Below, piece by piece: positions 25,344-38,900 of a stretch of 64,000 nt of DNA. Origin of the DNA: Theocolax elegans (taxonomy: Eukaryota > Arthropoda > Insecta > Hymenoptera > Cerocephalidae); contig CM047425.1 in NCBI GenBank assembly GCA_026168455.1, forward strand, positions 718,001-782,000, written 5' to 3'. Numbering within the stretch: position 1 is the stretch's first letter; the number at the start of each line of letters is the position of its first letter. A program made the translations under genes and the position numbers. A model generated the notes under the pieces. That model worked only from the letters and a program-made list of their open reading frames with translations, did not search any database and was not told the DNA's origin.

Positions 25344-28300
25344 TTAAACAAATCCAACGCTGGTCCAAAATTCCTTATTTCCAAAATTAATGCTAGTTTC
25401 CATTGCAAAGTCATTTGGACCAGCCATGTGCATGTAACGCAGTTCATCCGAGTTCGGATCAACATCGAGCCATTCAACTTCTACAGATGGTTCTCTGCAA
25501 TGTATGTGTTTTAATACATGACAATATAACAATATATATATTTTTTAAATGTACTAACCTTTTACTTGCAACCGAATACCAAAAGTCTAACAATTTCTGG
25601 AGCATAAGTCGATCATTCGGAGTAGTCGTTGGGTCTATATATTTGTTTTCGAGGACCATGTAAATGTCATCGTTGTGACATACGCCTGAAATATTTTGGA
25701 TTGATTATTAGTGATAAAATATATGAATGATAAAAATATTATTGATGATTGCACCTAGTGTGATATGGAAGATATGTTGTAGTGTAATATTGAAAAGGAT
25801 AGTTTAAGAAATGAAACGTAAAGATTTGCTGTATACAGTGTCATATCTAATTTCTGACATCCTTTTGTTAATATAAATAATAACAATAAATAATGTTAAT
25901 CAGAAAAACATTTGAACAATGTTAAGGAGAATAGAAACAGTCAGAAACTTACGTATTGTTTCAATAAATAGAATTTATTATTAACATTTTTGTGATCAGA
26001 AAAAGAGTATAATACTATAATATGTAAAAAAGAATTTTTTTCTTAATAAAAGACAGAAGTGGAAGACTTATTTTTTGGAAAAAGAACTTTCTAGAAAATA
26101 TTATCAGCTTCTTCCATCGTCACCAAATCCAGATGCATATGCATCAAACCCAATAACCCAATAACAATAATAAAATTCACCTAAATCCACAGTTGTCTTC
26201 GAAAGGTAATCACTAAAACTTTGGGCAGCTCTGTAACTGTACCTGTAAAACCAAACTGGACTTTTGTTTGCTTCAGCTTGCAATCTCGCTGCTTTTTCTG
26301 CAAACGCTACAATGACACCATCTCCAGTTGCGTATGTCAATTGATTTTTCATCACCGATTTTTGTTCATCACCATCGGATAAACCTAAATAGTGATCTTT
26401 TATTGCAGGAATTGCTATGTTGTCGTTGATAGTTGCCAAGGTATTGTTTAATTGAAAGAGATATGGCGCCACATCATCCCAGTTATCCACGGTGTAGGAA
26501 ACAGCAGTGTTGTTCAAAATGAAACCTCAAATTTGGTAGAGTTATGAAGGAGAAAATATTTTTAAATTGTTTGATTAAGATATATTTTGTACAAAAATTT
26601 AATTTCAATACTTTACGTTTAAAAATTTATTTTATGCAAATTAGAAGTTAACTACCAGACTACTGTAGAAGTATATTGTCATACATACATCTACATAGGA
26701 TGTTCCGTTACGTCAGATATACATATATCTCATATTCTGGTAATTAATAAATAGATAAAAATATATATTTTCACTCTGATCATCTAAAAAGTTCACTTTA
26801 TTGACATGTTCGAAAGAAGTAAAACCAGATTTTATTCCCAGTATATTCATAGACTTATCTATTCTAGACTTAAATCTTGTAATTTGGATAAAATTATTAC
26901 AAGTACATTTTTTAATTCTTGTCGAGTAAAATGGCCTTTAAAACGATCAGGGAAAAAAGTTGAATATTCACTCGTGAAGTAATGTAGATGTTTATTTCCT
27001 TGGGATAATTACAGCAACATGCTGCAACCGCGGGAATAAACGTCTATTTTACTCCCACGATGCATAAATCATTATATTACCTCCTACGAGGAATAAACCT
27101 TCCTCGGCAACTACACCGGTGATCCAAGGGACATCGTAAATATCACCACTTTCCATTATTTCTAATGGTGAACGATCGATGAAGTAATTTTGTTTAACAT
27201 TTTCAGCTACCTGGTGTGAATATAGCATATGGGAAGTATAATCCTGACTATAAGTAATAATATAGATTTTATTACTCTAACTGTTTAATTTTTGGATTAT
27301 CTAAATTATACGACAGTGCTGACATTGTAGCGCTTTATCTTAGTAAGTTCGAAAAGAATACAAGTCTTTGTCATAAAATGATAAGGATTGAAACAAATAC
27401 AAGAATCGGTATAATAAAAGCGAATACATTAAAAAATTGGTATAAAAAAATATTATTTAAATAAGAAATTTATTATGATCCCAATCAAAATCAAGTTCAC
27501 AATGTATCAGAATAAATTTGAAAAATATTTTTTTATACTAAGTATCATTTTTTCTAATGAAATAAAATTTTTCAAATTAAAAAAGTCAATAGTTGCTTTA
27601 TAATACTTTTTTTCACAGTGGATTACGAAATGCCCAGTATGGCAGTTATGTTATTCTAGTTAATGTTAAAAATATAACAGTTTTTAATTCTGTAATAATC
27701 TTAACTGCATAATCTATTGGATATGATTACAATTATTCAAAATTAAATCAATTTTTCGTTTTGTCTTTATACCATAAAAAAGCTGGAAGTAAAAACTTTA
27801 ATTTAATTTTTCTTTTGTTTAAATACCTCAAGTATGTCAAAATTTATAAACAATTTAGTTATCGTTACAAATTTGCATCTGCACCTAGTAATTTTTTGAA
27901 TTTTTAAAATCAAACATAACTTTTGAATTATTTGGATTACAATAAGAGCAAGCTAAAATTCAAATTTAAATTCTTATTGACAATTTTCGTCTTGTGTCTT
28001 ATTCCTAACTTAAAATTCACGAGATTCCTTGTTTATCGATTCTTAGCCAAATTCAAGTATCCCTAGATTCAGTTTCCATATCAATCAATTTCTGCTTTCC
28101 CCGTATCACATCACCACGTCCATAAAAATACTCACCACCATTATCTTGATCGCCTCGTATAAATCTCGAGCTGGTCTGCTCCTCAGGCATTCAACCAAAT
28201 CCAAGGAGTTCTCATTAGTACAATTGACCAAACTTGCCAAATCTCGAGTGCGTTGAAGAGCAGTCCTGGAAAATGCGTAGAGACACAAAGCAGTGCTGCT

Positions 28301-30719
28301 GAATGAAATCCCGTTTTGGAAGAGTCCCCTACTTAACGGTGACAGGTAATGGTAATGAACACTAGCTCCACCTGCGCTAACTCCAGTCAAAGTGATTCTC
28401 TTGGGATGACCACCAAAATATTTGATATTCTTCTTCACCCATCTCAATGCCAAATTTTGATCTTTCAATCCCATATTACCAGATATCACGTGATCCTCGG
28501 TGCTGATGAAACCAAGAGCACTGAGTCGGTAGTTGAAGGTGACAAGGATCACATCTCGGTCCATCAAGAATTTGGCTTTACTATCCGAGCCAGCGCCGAA
28601 TTGAAAACCACCACCGTGGATATAAAATATCACTGGTAGCAAAGGACTACCTTTTCGAAAGGGTGTGTAAATGTTCAAATATAGACAATCTTCGTCACCT
28701 GAGATCGAATCTTCTCGTGAATTGTACTGCATGCAAACGTTTGATACTTTTGTCGCATTGATAGTACGGAATTGCCTTGTAATTGGCACAGGAGGCTGCA
28801 AAGTTTGATTGTTTTGGAATATAGGCTTTGTATAGATATTTCAAACACTTATCCATATAAACATAACCTCAAAATATTCAAGCAATCTATTCATCATCTT
28901 AGAAATCATTTTAGAATGTCTGTTTGGAGTACAGAAATCGTATTCTTCGAAGTATTCAGAAGTTTTGTTCAAAAACCCTATTATTTTCGTATAAAAATTG
29001 TCTTAATCTTGGAAAACTGAAAATTCAAAATTATGAAAAAGATAGTATCAGGAATGTTTTATATGAAAATTATGGGCGTATTGAAAAATATGTAATATTC
29101 TGAAAAATTGTAAAAGTTATCAAAAAATTATGCAAAACATTTGGCGTGTTCTCTTATAAATTTTAAAAACTTTTTGTTCAGCAACATTTTTTAATAAATA
29201 TTCAATTTTTATATAAAAAAAAGTTGTGAACTTTTCGACGATTTTCGGACCTGATATATTCCTTCAAACAGGAAGCTAATATTTATTTCTTTTTATTTAT
29301 TTTTATTTCTAATTATTTATTTATTACTTCTTCTTATTCTTTTTATTTTGTTTATTTTTATTTGTTTATTTTTATTTTATATCCCACATATAAGTGTTTA
29401 CATGGTATTTGGATTATTGGGTTATTGTAGAAATGTTTTTTTTATTATTAATCAAGAAAATTATTTTTTTAACTTACTATGTTAGAAGAACAGCCAGTAT
29501 TAAAATTGAAAAAAACTGTAAAATTAACAATTAATTATTTTTTCATAACAATTCAAAACATTTCTCAATTTTTAAAAACAATTTATATTATTATTAACTT
29601 ATATTTAAAAATTTTTGGCCAATTTATGTGTCATATAACTATTTTAATTATGAGAGACTCCGTACTCTGATTTTTTTTCCACAATGGACTTACCACAGGA
29701 TATCTCAGGAACCATTTCATCGAATTGGCTGAAATTTAAACAGCAATTTTTAAATATGATTTAAATCGACTTAAGCGGAACAGAATTTCAATATAAGTCT
29801 AAATGTTTATATAAAAAAATTATTTAGTTATTTTTTATATATCTTTTTAATTTTTTTAATTATTTTGGTAATAATAATTTTTTTATTGCAATGTTAACAC
29901 AACCTGTTCCGCTCAAGTAGTTTAAAATCGTATTTAAAAGTTACTGTTAAAATTACAGCATATTCGATGAAATGGTTCCTGAGGTATCTTGGGGTAAGTC
30001 CATTATGGAAAAAAAATCAGACTTACACAAAGTCTCACAATTAAAATACTCATATGACATAAATTGGCCAAAAAAATTTTAAATAAAAGTTAATAATAAC
30101 ATATTTTGTTTAAAATATTAAGAAATGTTTTCAATTGTTATGAAAAAAAATTATTAATTGTTAATATTGAATAGCTTTTCTTCAATTATAACATTGGCTG
30201 GTCCCCTTAAACCAATAACCCAAATACTTGGAAATAAAATTCTTTTGGATGGATAACTTCAATATGAAAAAACAAAATTTAAAAGAAATATTTTTAAAAT
30301 ACATATTCTTTAACATCTAAAATCACATACATTTTTTCGCAATTGCATTTTTGTCATTAAAATCTCACTAAAAATTCAGTTATTGATTTCGCTCGTTGAG
30401 AAATTTCGTAACGACCCTTTTTCACAGAAAATTGCAGAGAAGAAAAATGTCCGCTCATTATATATATACAGGTACCGTGTTAAAACCACCTAAATAAAAA
30501 AAAATCTGTCAAACTCACCAAAAATCGTCTTTGACCAACAGGTGGTAAAGCGTAAGGAATCCCTTCGTAAACACGGTATTTTCTACCTCCATCGGATACT
30601 TCGTAATACCCACAAATTTCAGTCGAACCAACCTTAACCCACGGTTCATTACAAATCGGTGAGCCCACTGATTCGCGATACTTAAAAATAAATAAAAAAA
30701 TAATTAACATCCTCAACAT
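25344..30719 (-). CDS. Secreted carboxylesterase (type-B esterase family), six exons, 548 aa
   Basis: Exons (coding, minus strand): 30519-30719, 28136-28795, 27081-27243, 26181-26525, 25559-25685, 25344-25494. All junctions are GT..AG and phases agree, giving 1647 nt. An alternative exon-3 acceptor at 27210 also keeps frame but drops 11 residues. The protein starts with a hydrophobic signal segment (MLIIFLFIF) and then has YEGIPYALPPVG, EDCLYLNIYTP and the oxyanion-hole HGGGF near 127-131. The nucleophile Ser is about residue 207 in GVSAGG, the acid Glu about 335 in AEEGLF, and the His about 460 in GVCHNDD, so the triad is complete. The usual Glu before the catalytic Ser (GESAG) is Val. Length matches insect alpha/beta-hydrolase esterases, which hydrolyse carboxylic esters outside the cell. 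The substrate is not predictable; Hymenoptera have such enzymes among odorant-degrading, juvenile-hormone-esterase-like and venom esterases. Confidence 0.9.
29482..30210. mobile_element. Foldback MITE inside esterase intron 1 (family F, copy 1)
   Basis: This is an inverted-repeat element of about 730 bp in the 1.7-kb first intron. The arms begin 'ttagaagaacagccag' (left) and, complemented, 'ttaaggggaccagccaa' (right). They continue through 'ttggcca', 'cacaatgga', 'gcggaacag' and similar matched blocks. The centre is AT-rich (about 29800-29900). A second copy in the same orientation is at 51190-51872. No coding sequence is present. Confidence 0.8.
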
Positions 30720-31939
30720 TATTTAACCGATCTAAAAACCGTTCACCTATGTATGAACTCTAACTCAACGATTTAAGAAAATTTCCTGATTCTTTTTTCA
30801 CTTTTTCACGCATTATCTCTCGAACGGGACGTGTATTGTGTGCATCGTAAAATAATTAAACGGCGATAACAATAATTTTACTGTGTTTGTTGTACTTTTA
30901 CTTTTTATTCTCATAAACGTAAAATTATCATATATACATATCGGATACAATTTATTTTTAATATTACTGACATTTTCCGGTATTATGCGTTATTACGGAT
31001 TAGGTGTTATGTACCTGATATTATATATATATAGACTGTTTAATTACCGATTAACTTTATTAATTTAAGTTTATAAAATTAACTTTTTTTAATAATATTA
31101 TATAAATGGGTATTAGAGATATTTATATGGATGCAAAGTAAATAAATCAGAATATTTATTTCGTAAACGCGTGATTAGTTTTTGTTTTACTTTTCGATTG
31201 GAATATAAATTGGAAAATAAAAGAAAATTAAAGCTTATATGAAAGTTTATCGCAGTTGAAATGTTATTATTTTTTTCGAATTTTTTGTACATATATATTT
31301 TCTATTTTTGCTCCACCAGACCTGAAAATGTTATATACAATAATATGAGATAACAAGGATTCGACAACAGATTTCTGAAAGAAAATATTGTAGAAAGTAA
31401 ATAATTTTTTACGAAGTTTTATTTGTAAAATTGAAATATTTATATCAATATTTTTTTAAGAATTAATATAATAAATATAGTATAAGTTTGTACGTTTAAT
31501 GTTTATAAAAATAATGTTTATATAAAGTTATACTTTTATCAATATCTCTTATTAATATTAACGTATGTGCAATTGAGAAACATACATGTAATAAACTTTT
31601 CCATCGTATTTTAAAAATTCGTTCTTTTTTTAATTGAAATAATCGATAAAAATAGTATGAGAACAACACGTAATATAAATATTAAAATATTTTTAAAAAT
31701 TTGATACCGGCTGCATATAACATTTTCAAAATAAAAATTCATCAACCATAAATATTATTGAAAAGTACTGGATCTATAAATGTTCGCATTATGTTTCAAG
31801 AAAAATAATCGTTATACATTTTTTTTCCTCGTTTTATTTACTTTTTTAAAGTAAAAATAGTTATAGTAAACAATAGTTTTTCTTTCAATCAGTAATAAAA
31901 AATAGTATTTTATTAATTAGTAATACAAAATCGTATTTT

Positions 31940-32013
31940 TTAAGGGGGTATTATACTCAATTAACAATTCAAATTTCGCGCCACAAAATAGCAGACGAAA
32001 AAAGAACTAATTT
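31940..32013. mobile_element. Truncated left half of the 21183-type MITE
   Basis: It starts 'ttaagggggtattatactca' and matches the left arm of the 21183-21478 element through 'gcagacgaaaaaa'. It ends where the three-arm foldback begins. No right half was found after that foldback. Confidence 0.7.
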
Positions 32014-32023
32014 ATTTATGAGG

Positions 32024-32660
32024 ACGTCGAAGCTAGCATTTTTACCATCAGAGTAACTCTACCTAATGGCACATATTCGCAATCAGTTTCACACTATTCT
32101 TCGTTATTTGCCGCTGGATTTCAATGAAATTTGCACAGGATATATAAAACGATGCAGAGAATTGGGCTGTGCATCGAAAAGCGGCGAAAATTGAAAGAAA
32201 AACCTTTCTGATTAGTCTAAAACTGATGAACTCTACCTAATGGCACATATTCGCAATTACAGTTTCACACTATTCTTCGTTATTTGCCGCTGGATTTCAA
32301 TGAAATTTGCACAGGATATATAAAATGATGCAGAGAATTGGGCTGTGCATCGATAAGCGGCGAAAATTGAAAGAAAAACCTTTCTGATTAGTCTAAAACT
32401 GCTAACCCCAACATCGATGCACCCATACAGCGCCACCTCTTGGGGAATATCCTTACTACATACGTATAACGTACGCGGTTGGGGTTAGCAGTTTTAGACT
32501 AATCAGAAAGGTTTTTCTTTCAATTTTCGCCGCTTTTCGATGCACAGCCCAATTCTCTGTATCATTTTATATATCCTGTGCAAATTTCATTGAAATCTAG
32601 CGGCAAATAACGAAGAATAGTGTGAAACTGATTGCGAATATGTGCCATTAGGTACAGTTA
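32024..32660. mobile_element. Three-arm foldback element (arm, arm, inverted arm), copy 1
   Basis: Arm A (about 32057-32225) is repeated directly as A' (32231-32409). After a loop of about 70 nt (32410-32480) it is repeated inverted (32481-32656). The arms share 'cagtttcacactattcttcg', 'ttgcacaggatatataaaa' and 'gggctgtgcatcg' at very high identity. Either direct arm could pair with the inverted arm into a long hairpin of about 175 bp. There is no coding capacity. Confidence 0.85.
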
Positions 32661-32664
32661 CATG

Positions 32665-33190
32665 TCAGACCCAAATTACAGGAATCTACACTATTCAACC
32701 CAAAAATTCTGTCTAAAATATTGAATTTATAATCTGAAAAAAATTCATACGGATAGCTTGAAACATAAGGAAGAACTCGACGTTTTGATTTTTTTAAGAA
32801 AAAATTATTTTTTAAATAATAATCCTGGTAGAAAATAGCGCAGATTCTGACCAGAATTCTGGTCAACACATGTTAAATTGTTGTATATCTAGAAATTCTG
32901 CAAATTTTCTGAAAAGGATCTCTAGCAATATCTTATTTTCAAAAATGTTGACCAGAAATTCTGACCATAAATAGGCTCAATTTTCTACCAGGGAATTGAG
33001 TAAACAATTTTTAGTTGGTATTTATTAATTAATTACAACTATCGTAATCGAATTATGGATGTAAAAATCTGGAAAAATTTGAGCATATTATTTAAAAGAT
33101 GTCTAAGGACGTGACGTTCAGGGTTTTTTTTTAAATTTATTCATTTGTTTATAAAAAAGTAAAAAATGACCATTTTCTGAGTCCAACATA
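32665..33190. repeat. Dispersed repeat (family H)
   Basis: Diverged copies occur at about 480-870 and 55480-55830 (with a further partial unit to about 55990). Shared blocks include 'gtctaaaatattg', 'aattcatacggata', 'aaacataag' and 'gtctggaaaaat'-like text. No terminal structure or coding frame is visible. The type is unknown. Confidence 0.6.
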
Positions 33191-33192
33191 GC

Positions 33193-33537
33193 CTTAAGGG
33201 CTGACATATCCTGTAGGTTTTAGACCGAGCAAAAAAAAATTATTTATTGCATTGTTACGTAACAGCATTTATTTAAAAATATACACAATTTTATGCAAAT
33301 CTTAAATATAGAAGCACTATTAAAGTTCCAGGTCAATATAACAAGGACACCCAAAAAAATTTCTTCACCTAAAAATCGAGGTTACATACATATTCAATGC
33401 AGATATTTTTTAGGGTGTCTTTATTGTATTCAACTGGAACTTTGTATAGAATTACTTATTATTTAATTACCTAGTGCTTCTGTATAAATAAATATAATAA
33501 TTATCTTTTTTTGCTCAGTCGGTACGCCACATTCTTA
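33193..33537. mobile_element. MITE-like inverted-repeat element, about 345 bp
   Basis: The left end has 'ttaagggctg...gaccgagcaaaaaaa' and the right end complements as 'ttaagaatgtgg...gactgagcaaaaaaa'. Inner inverted text 'tagaagcacta/tagtgcttcta' and 'aaagttcca/tggaacttt' extends the fold. The outer 'ttaag' termini resemble the 21183 and 45497 elements, suggesting a superfamily. Confidence 0.65.
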
Positions 33538-34487
33538 AAAAATATTACTGAGAAAAAAAACTTGACTTTTTTTCTTTTATTATTTTCAATCTCTCATATA
33601 ATATATTCACAAAAACGGCACCGCACATACGCATACGCCAACACCTTCAAAACCGCGAAATCTGATGCAATCGCGAACGTACAGTAGATCACTTAAAAGC
33701 TTAATAAAACCCGTTGCGCCCAACTAACACCCAAAAATTTGAAAAACCATCATAAAAAAAATCGTAAAACTCTCGACTCTCACAAAAAATATCACTCCTC
33801 ACTTCCGTTAAAAAAAAAAGAATCTATCCATTTTTTCACCGATATTCCAACCGCATTCGTTGCACAATTCCTCCCAAAAACAGAAGAAATTTCAACCCTA
33901 TAACGTCCACATTTCCTGTATATAATCTAAATCGATATATATTTAAATTTTTTTAATCGATCGACTTGACATTCCGATGACGCAACTATAACACACACGC
34001 GCGTGCACCATTCCGAACTAAAACAAATAATAATCGAAAAATATCATTTCTCGCGGTTTTGACCGCTAAAAACGTTCACCTCTTTCTCTCTCTACATATA
34101 TATATATACACGACCGTTTAATTCATTTAAATTACATAATGACAATTATATACATGCGCGGCGCGCGTAAAATGCACTCGGTTGCCGCTCGGTACACCTT
34201 ACAAAATGATGCAATTTTAATAAAGTTTTACTTAGAATATACACATACCCACTCGTTACAAACCTTTGCTTCTCGATACTAATAAAAAAATAACAACCTA
34301 ATTAATCGCTAAATTTTTACATTTTAGATTACACGCAAATGAAAAAGAAGAAGAAGAAAAAAGGCTCAGGATGATGATCGATATATAAATATATAATTTA
34401 ATTTACCTCTTGGAATTCGATTTCAATCTCCCTCGATCGAGAGGGGTCATTTACATCGACGCTAATTGAAAAATAAGGGGATTATCG

Positions 34488-34518
<31 letters not shown>

Positions 34519-35474
34519 AATTAGGAAAATAAAGAAAAAAAAGAAGGAGAGGTAAAGAGACTTTGCCACGCATTTCCAATGTCTCAATTAAGGATTAATT
34601 AATTCGGTATATGTGTGTAGTATGGTTCCTTTGATACGGTATATATATGTATATAAACGAGATCTTGTGCATAGATTTTGTTTCTATTTTTTTCTTCGAT
34701 TTTTATATATGTATACCGATCTTCATGATTTATAAATGATCGTACGATGAATCGATGAAATATTTAACGTAATACTTACATTTTTTTTATTGTGTTATCA
34801 GAACGTAAAACTTATACCTTTTTTTGGTTGTGTTGTAAGAGCGATGATCGATGTGCATTGGAAAATTATTGGTTTTTTAATTTTATATGCCTAGGAAGAA
34901 ATTTTATGTGGTAGGTTAAGTGTATATTTTTTAAGGAAATATATGGGATTTTTGTGTGATAATTAATGTAAAGCAAGGAGTTATTAATCATTTTTTAAAT
35001 ATTGACCCAATTTAGTTTTCATTAGTGACAATTATATAACTACACTTTTATTGTTAATAAAAAATTAGATATTTTTAATTCAAAGAATATTATCGTATCC
35101 TATAAAATAAAATGAATAATTTTTTTTATGTATTTTCTTTCAGTAAACATTATTCCATGTATTATTAACGATCAAACAATTGATTTCTTTCAACGAAAGA
35201 TAATCATTTCTTTATATAATACATATTAAAATAATATTTATTAATGAATAACTAAAATTTTTGTTAACCGAAAATAATTTGTTTTTTGTTAATATTACTT
35301 ATCTTTAATAAAAGATTTCTTTTCATTAAACATTTTTAATAAAAAAACAATTATTGTAAATAATAATTAGTGTGTGAAAAAAGTACATATTTATTATCAA
35401 TAAATGAATTATTTAAAGCATAAGAACATTTGTTTGAAAATACATTCCCAAGTGCTTTCTTAAGAAAGTTTGGA

Positions 35475-35990
35475 TAATTTTGGGACCAGAGCCCCATTCT
35501 ATACAGTACTACAAGTAACTTGTCAAATTTTGGTGCAAATTCATTGAGTATTTACGAAGAATAGTGCGAAACTGAAATTATAATGCAATATAACCTAAAA
35601 AAGCCTGAATAAGTGACGTTTTTAATTTTTATCAGTAACTAAACCAGTTTTTGGTGAATTTTAGCACCAGAGCGCGATTCTATACAGTAATACAAGTATA
35701 TAATTTGTCAAATTTTGGTGAAAATTCATTGAATGTTTACGAAGAATAGTGCGAAACTGTAATTCACAATAATCAGGTTATTTTGCATACAAGTTTCAGT
35801 TTCGCACTATTCTTCGTAAATATTCAATAAAATTGCACCATAATTTGAAAAGTTACTTACATTATTGTATAGAATGATGCTCTGGTCTCAAAATCCCCCA
35901 AAAAGTGGTTTAGTTATTGATAAAAATTTAAAACGGTCACTTCTATATGTCGATAAAATCGCTTGCTTCGACGTCGTCTTCACAAGATGT
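35475..35990. mobile_element. Three-arm foldback element, copy 2 (diverged)
   Basis: It has the same architecture as 32024-32660: arm (about 35475-35600), direct repeat (about 35612-35770), short loop, inverted arm (about 35793-35942). It shares the 'gcactattcttcgtaa' core and a 'gacgtcgaagc'-type end (35965-35980) with copy 1, but the remaining text is diverged. There is no coding capacity. Confidence 0.75.
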
Positions 35991-38900
35991 AAAAAGGAGG
36001 CTTCACTGTAGTTTTGTTTCGCGACCGCAAGTGTAGTATCTATAAACCATGGTTGTGTTTTGTTTAGTTGATAATGGGTAAAGTATTCCCAACCCTTCTC
36101 TAATCAAAAGTGAATGAAGTGGTCATTTTGGAATATAAAAATAGATCAGTAAAGATCGAAGGATCTGAGAGATGTTTTTATGTGGACCGTAAATGGTCAA
36201 TTTGAAAAAATGGTCAAAAAGTTCTACGTCCAAAAATTTATATAATTAACGGCCGAAAATTCATATAATTACCGTCCAAAAAATAGCTCATCGACAGCTT
36301 TATTTGTGTCGTAAAACCATGAGTAAATTAATTGTTTTGTTGACGATGATGATACTTGTCTTTCAATCGTCCATTGTTGATTTAAAAAATCAGAAATAAG
36401 TTTTTTGAAATAAAAATAAATTTATCGTTCAAAGATAATCAAAGTAAGTTTCATTAAAATAAATAAAAAAAAAACCCCTTCAGGCATATATATTAATCTG
36501 CATAAATAATCTTATCATAGTTAATTTTTTTTAATCAAAAAGTCAATTTTTTATCGATCCATTGCCCGCACGGCACTATTATATTTTTTAAAACGATATA
36601 CAATATCATCTTGCGCAATGAAAATCCATTTACAATTATCCAAAAAAAAAAACTCTATACGCAATTAAATACGATTAGTCACCATACACAACCCGCTGTA
36701 TTGTATAAATTTATATTTATCTTCATCAAAAAAAAAGTCCCCCAAAAATAAAAAAAAATATATATTTGTGTGTCACGCAATAGGTAAACTGGATAGCGAG
36801 TGCAGAGGTTTTGTAATGTATATATATATACACAAACGACTTATTATACTTCACCGCATTGAATTAGATAATGAATACATATATAATAATAATAAACAAA
36901 AATTGTCAATCGATTTTCCGTAACACGATCCGAAAATTCCTTTTTTTTTTTCGTTACGTGGTTGTAACCCATACGGAATAAAATACCCCGTGTGTATAAT
37001 AAATTAATTTACGTAAATTAATTTACGGAATCGAACGTAATTATTAGTAATAAATTAATTTACGTAAATTAATTTTGTTTATCAAACGTTCAAATCGAAC
37101 GAAAAATTGAAAATGTGTGTGTGTGCGCGTGTACATACAACCATACGAAAAAAAAAATATATATTTATCCGTATTTCCGAACTAAATCTTGATTTTAAAT
37201 TAAAGAAGGTATTTTTTACCCTTCGTCCATATACTAATAAGAATTATATATCTTATGTATTATCTAACGATATTTGATAAATATTTAATTTGAATTTTTG
37301 GTTTGTTATAAAAAAACAGTTATTTTCATTATTGTAAAAATATATACGGGAATGTGTAGGTATTTGTATAATGTTCACTCCGCATCTGACTATACTTCCG
37401 CATCTCCCTGTGTGTGTGTGTGTGTGAATATACGAACGGGTTTGCACGTGTAGTGGTGTACTCGAGATCGTATTTGTTACAGAAACCAGTTTTGTTTACT
37501 AACAACCTTGTGTAGTTCAATGAAGAGAGAAATTTTAAGGTACGAATATGCCATTCCTTTTTTTTGGAAATAATTGTTGAGATTCTTTTTTAACCTCGAA
37601 GAAATATTAAAAATCAATCGATCTTATTTTAATGAATAATGATTTTTTTTTCAATTATTTAGCGTTTTATTTTAGTAATAGTTATTGTTCTGAAGTGCAA
37701 AACAACGATTTTTTTTAATCTGAAAATAATATAGTGACTTGTTGTAGAAGATGATGGAGAACAATTGATTTTTTCAATGATTTTGCTCGTGGAGATCATT
37801 GAATTCATTTTTATCTATTTATTAATAATTCGGCGATTTGTTTTTTTTTTAATATTTTTCGTTCTGAAGTACAAAACGAGGTTTTTATAATCTAATAACT
37901 ATATTTATAATCCCACGAAGAAACTATTTTGAGGTTAGAGGAAACCAATTTTTGGACATTAATTACAGAGTCATTGGCTATATTTTTTATTGAACCGTCA
38001 CTTTTTGTCCAAACAGAACGTTTCGCCAAAATTTTACGATTTCCACTAAGGATAACCGATTTTTTTCTGGAAAATCATCATGGATAATTTAGCGATTTAC
38101 TTTAAATATTATAGTTATAGTTGTGACGAACAAAAAAGCAACTTTTTTAACTAAAAGAATATTGAAAATAATCGAATTGTCATATAAGTAAGATAATAAA
38201 AAAAAGGTTGATTGTAGCCTACAAGAAAACGATTTTTTAACCTTATAATCTTGTTTACAATTTTAGTTGGTATTTTTAAATCGATATATTTAAATCAATT
38301 TTAAAAAAATAAAAAAACCGATTTTTCAAAAATGTGTGTAGCAAATATTAGAATTTACAATATAAATTAATTATTTTTTAAACTAAAATCGTTGATTTGT
38401 TAAACAATTATTTTTTAAACAAAAATCGTTTCATTTTTAGAACAACTATATTTTAAATCTATTGGTCAAAGATACCAATAGCATATATTTAACGATTTTT
38501 GAGCTTAAATCATTTATAAATATATATATTTGAAAAATATATAAATAACGATTATTTAAGGTAAAAATCATTGAAATTAGTGTATAAAGAATATGCCCAA
38601 TAGATATATGTATTGAAACGATTTGTTAAAAACAAACACCCAACTATATAGTTGAACAACCAATGTTTTGAAAATTCTCAAAAAATGTCGAGATACAACC
38701 GATAAAATCCCTATTTTTTTTAACCTCAAAATGTTAATTCGCAACAAAAAAATATCGATTGTCTTAAAGTATTTTTTTAAATTTTATTTAAAGTCGCTCT
38801 ATTTATGTTTCCGTACCGTTCCTAAGAGGCAGGTGACGGTGTCCTTAACGGATGATGAAACAATTAGTAATCCAAAAAAAGGTCAACCAAAAAGTAAAAC

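Noticed and set aside
26101..26180. Read-through of esterase exon 4 to a stop at 26104
   Set aside because: The tail after the donor loses family similarity; splicing to 25685 restores the GV.HNDD catalytic-His motif in frame.
28349..28639. Plus-strand 96-aa frame opposite esterase exon 2
   Set aside because: It is a shadow of the esterase coding strand, which carries all the catalytic motifs.
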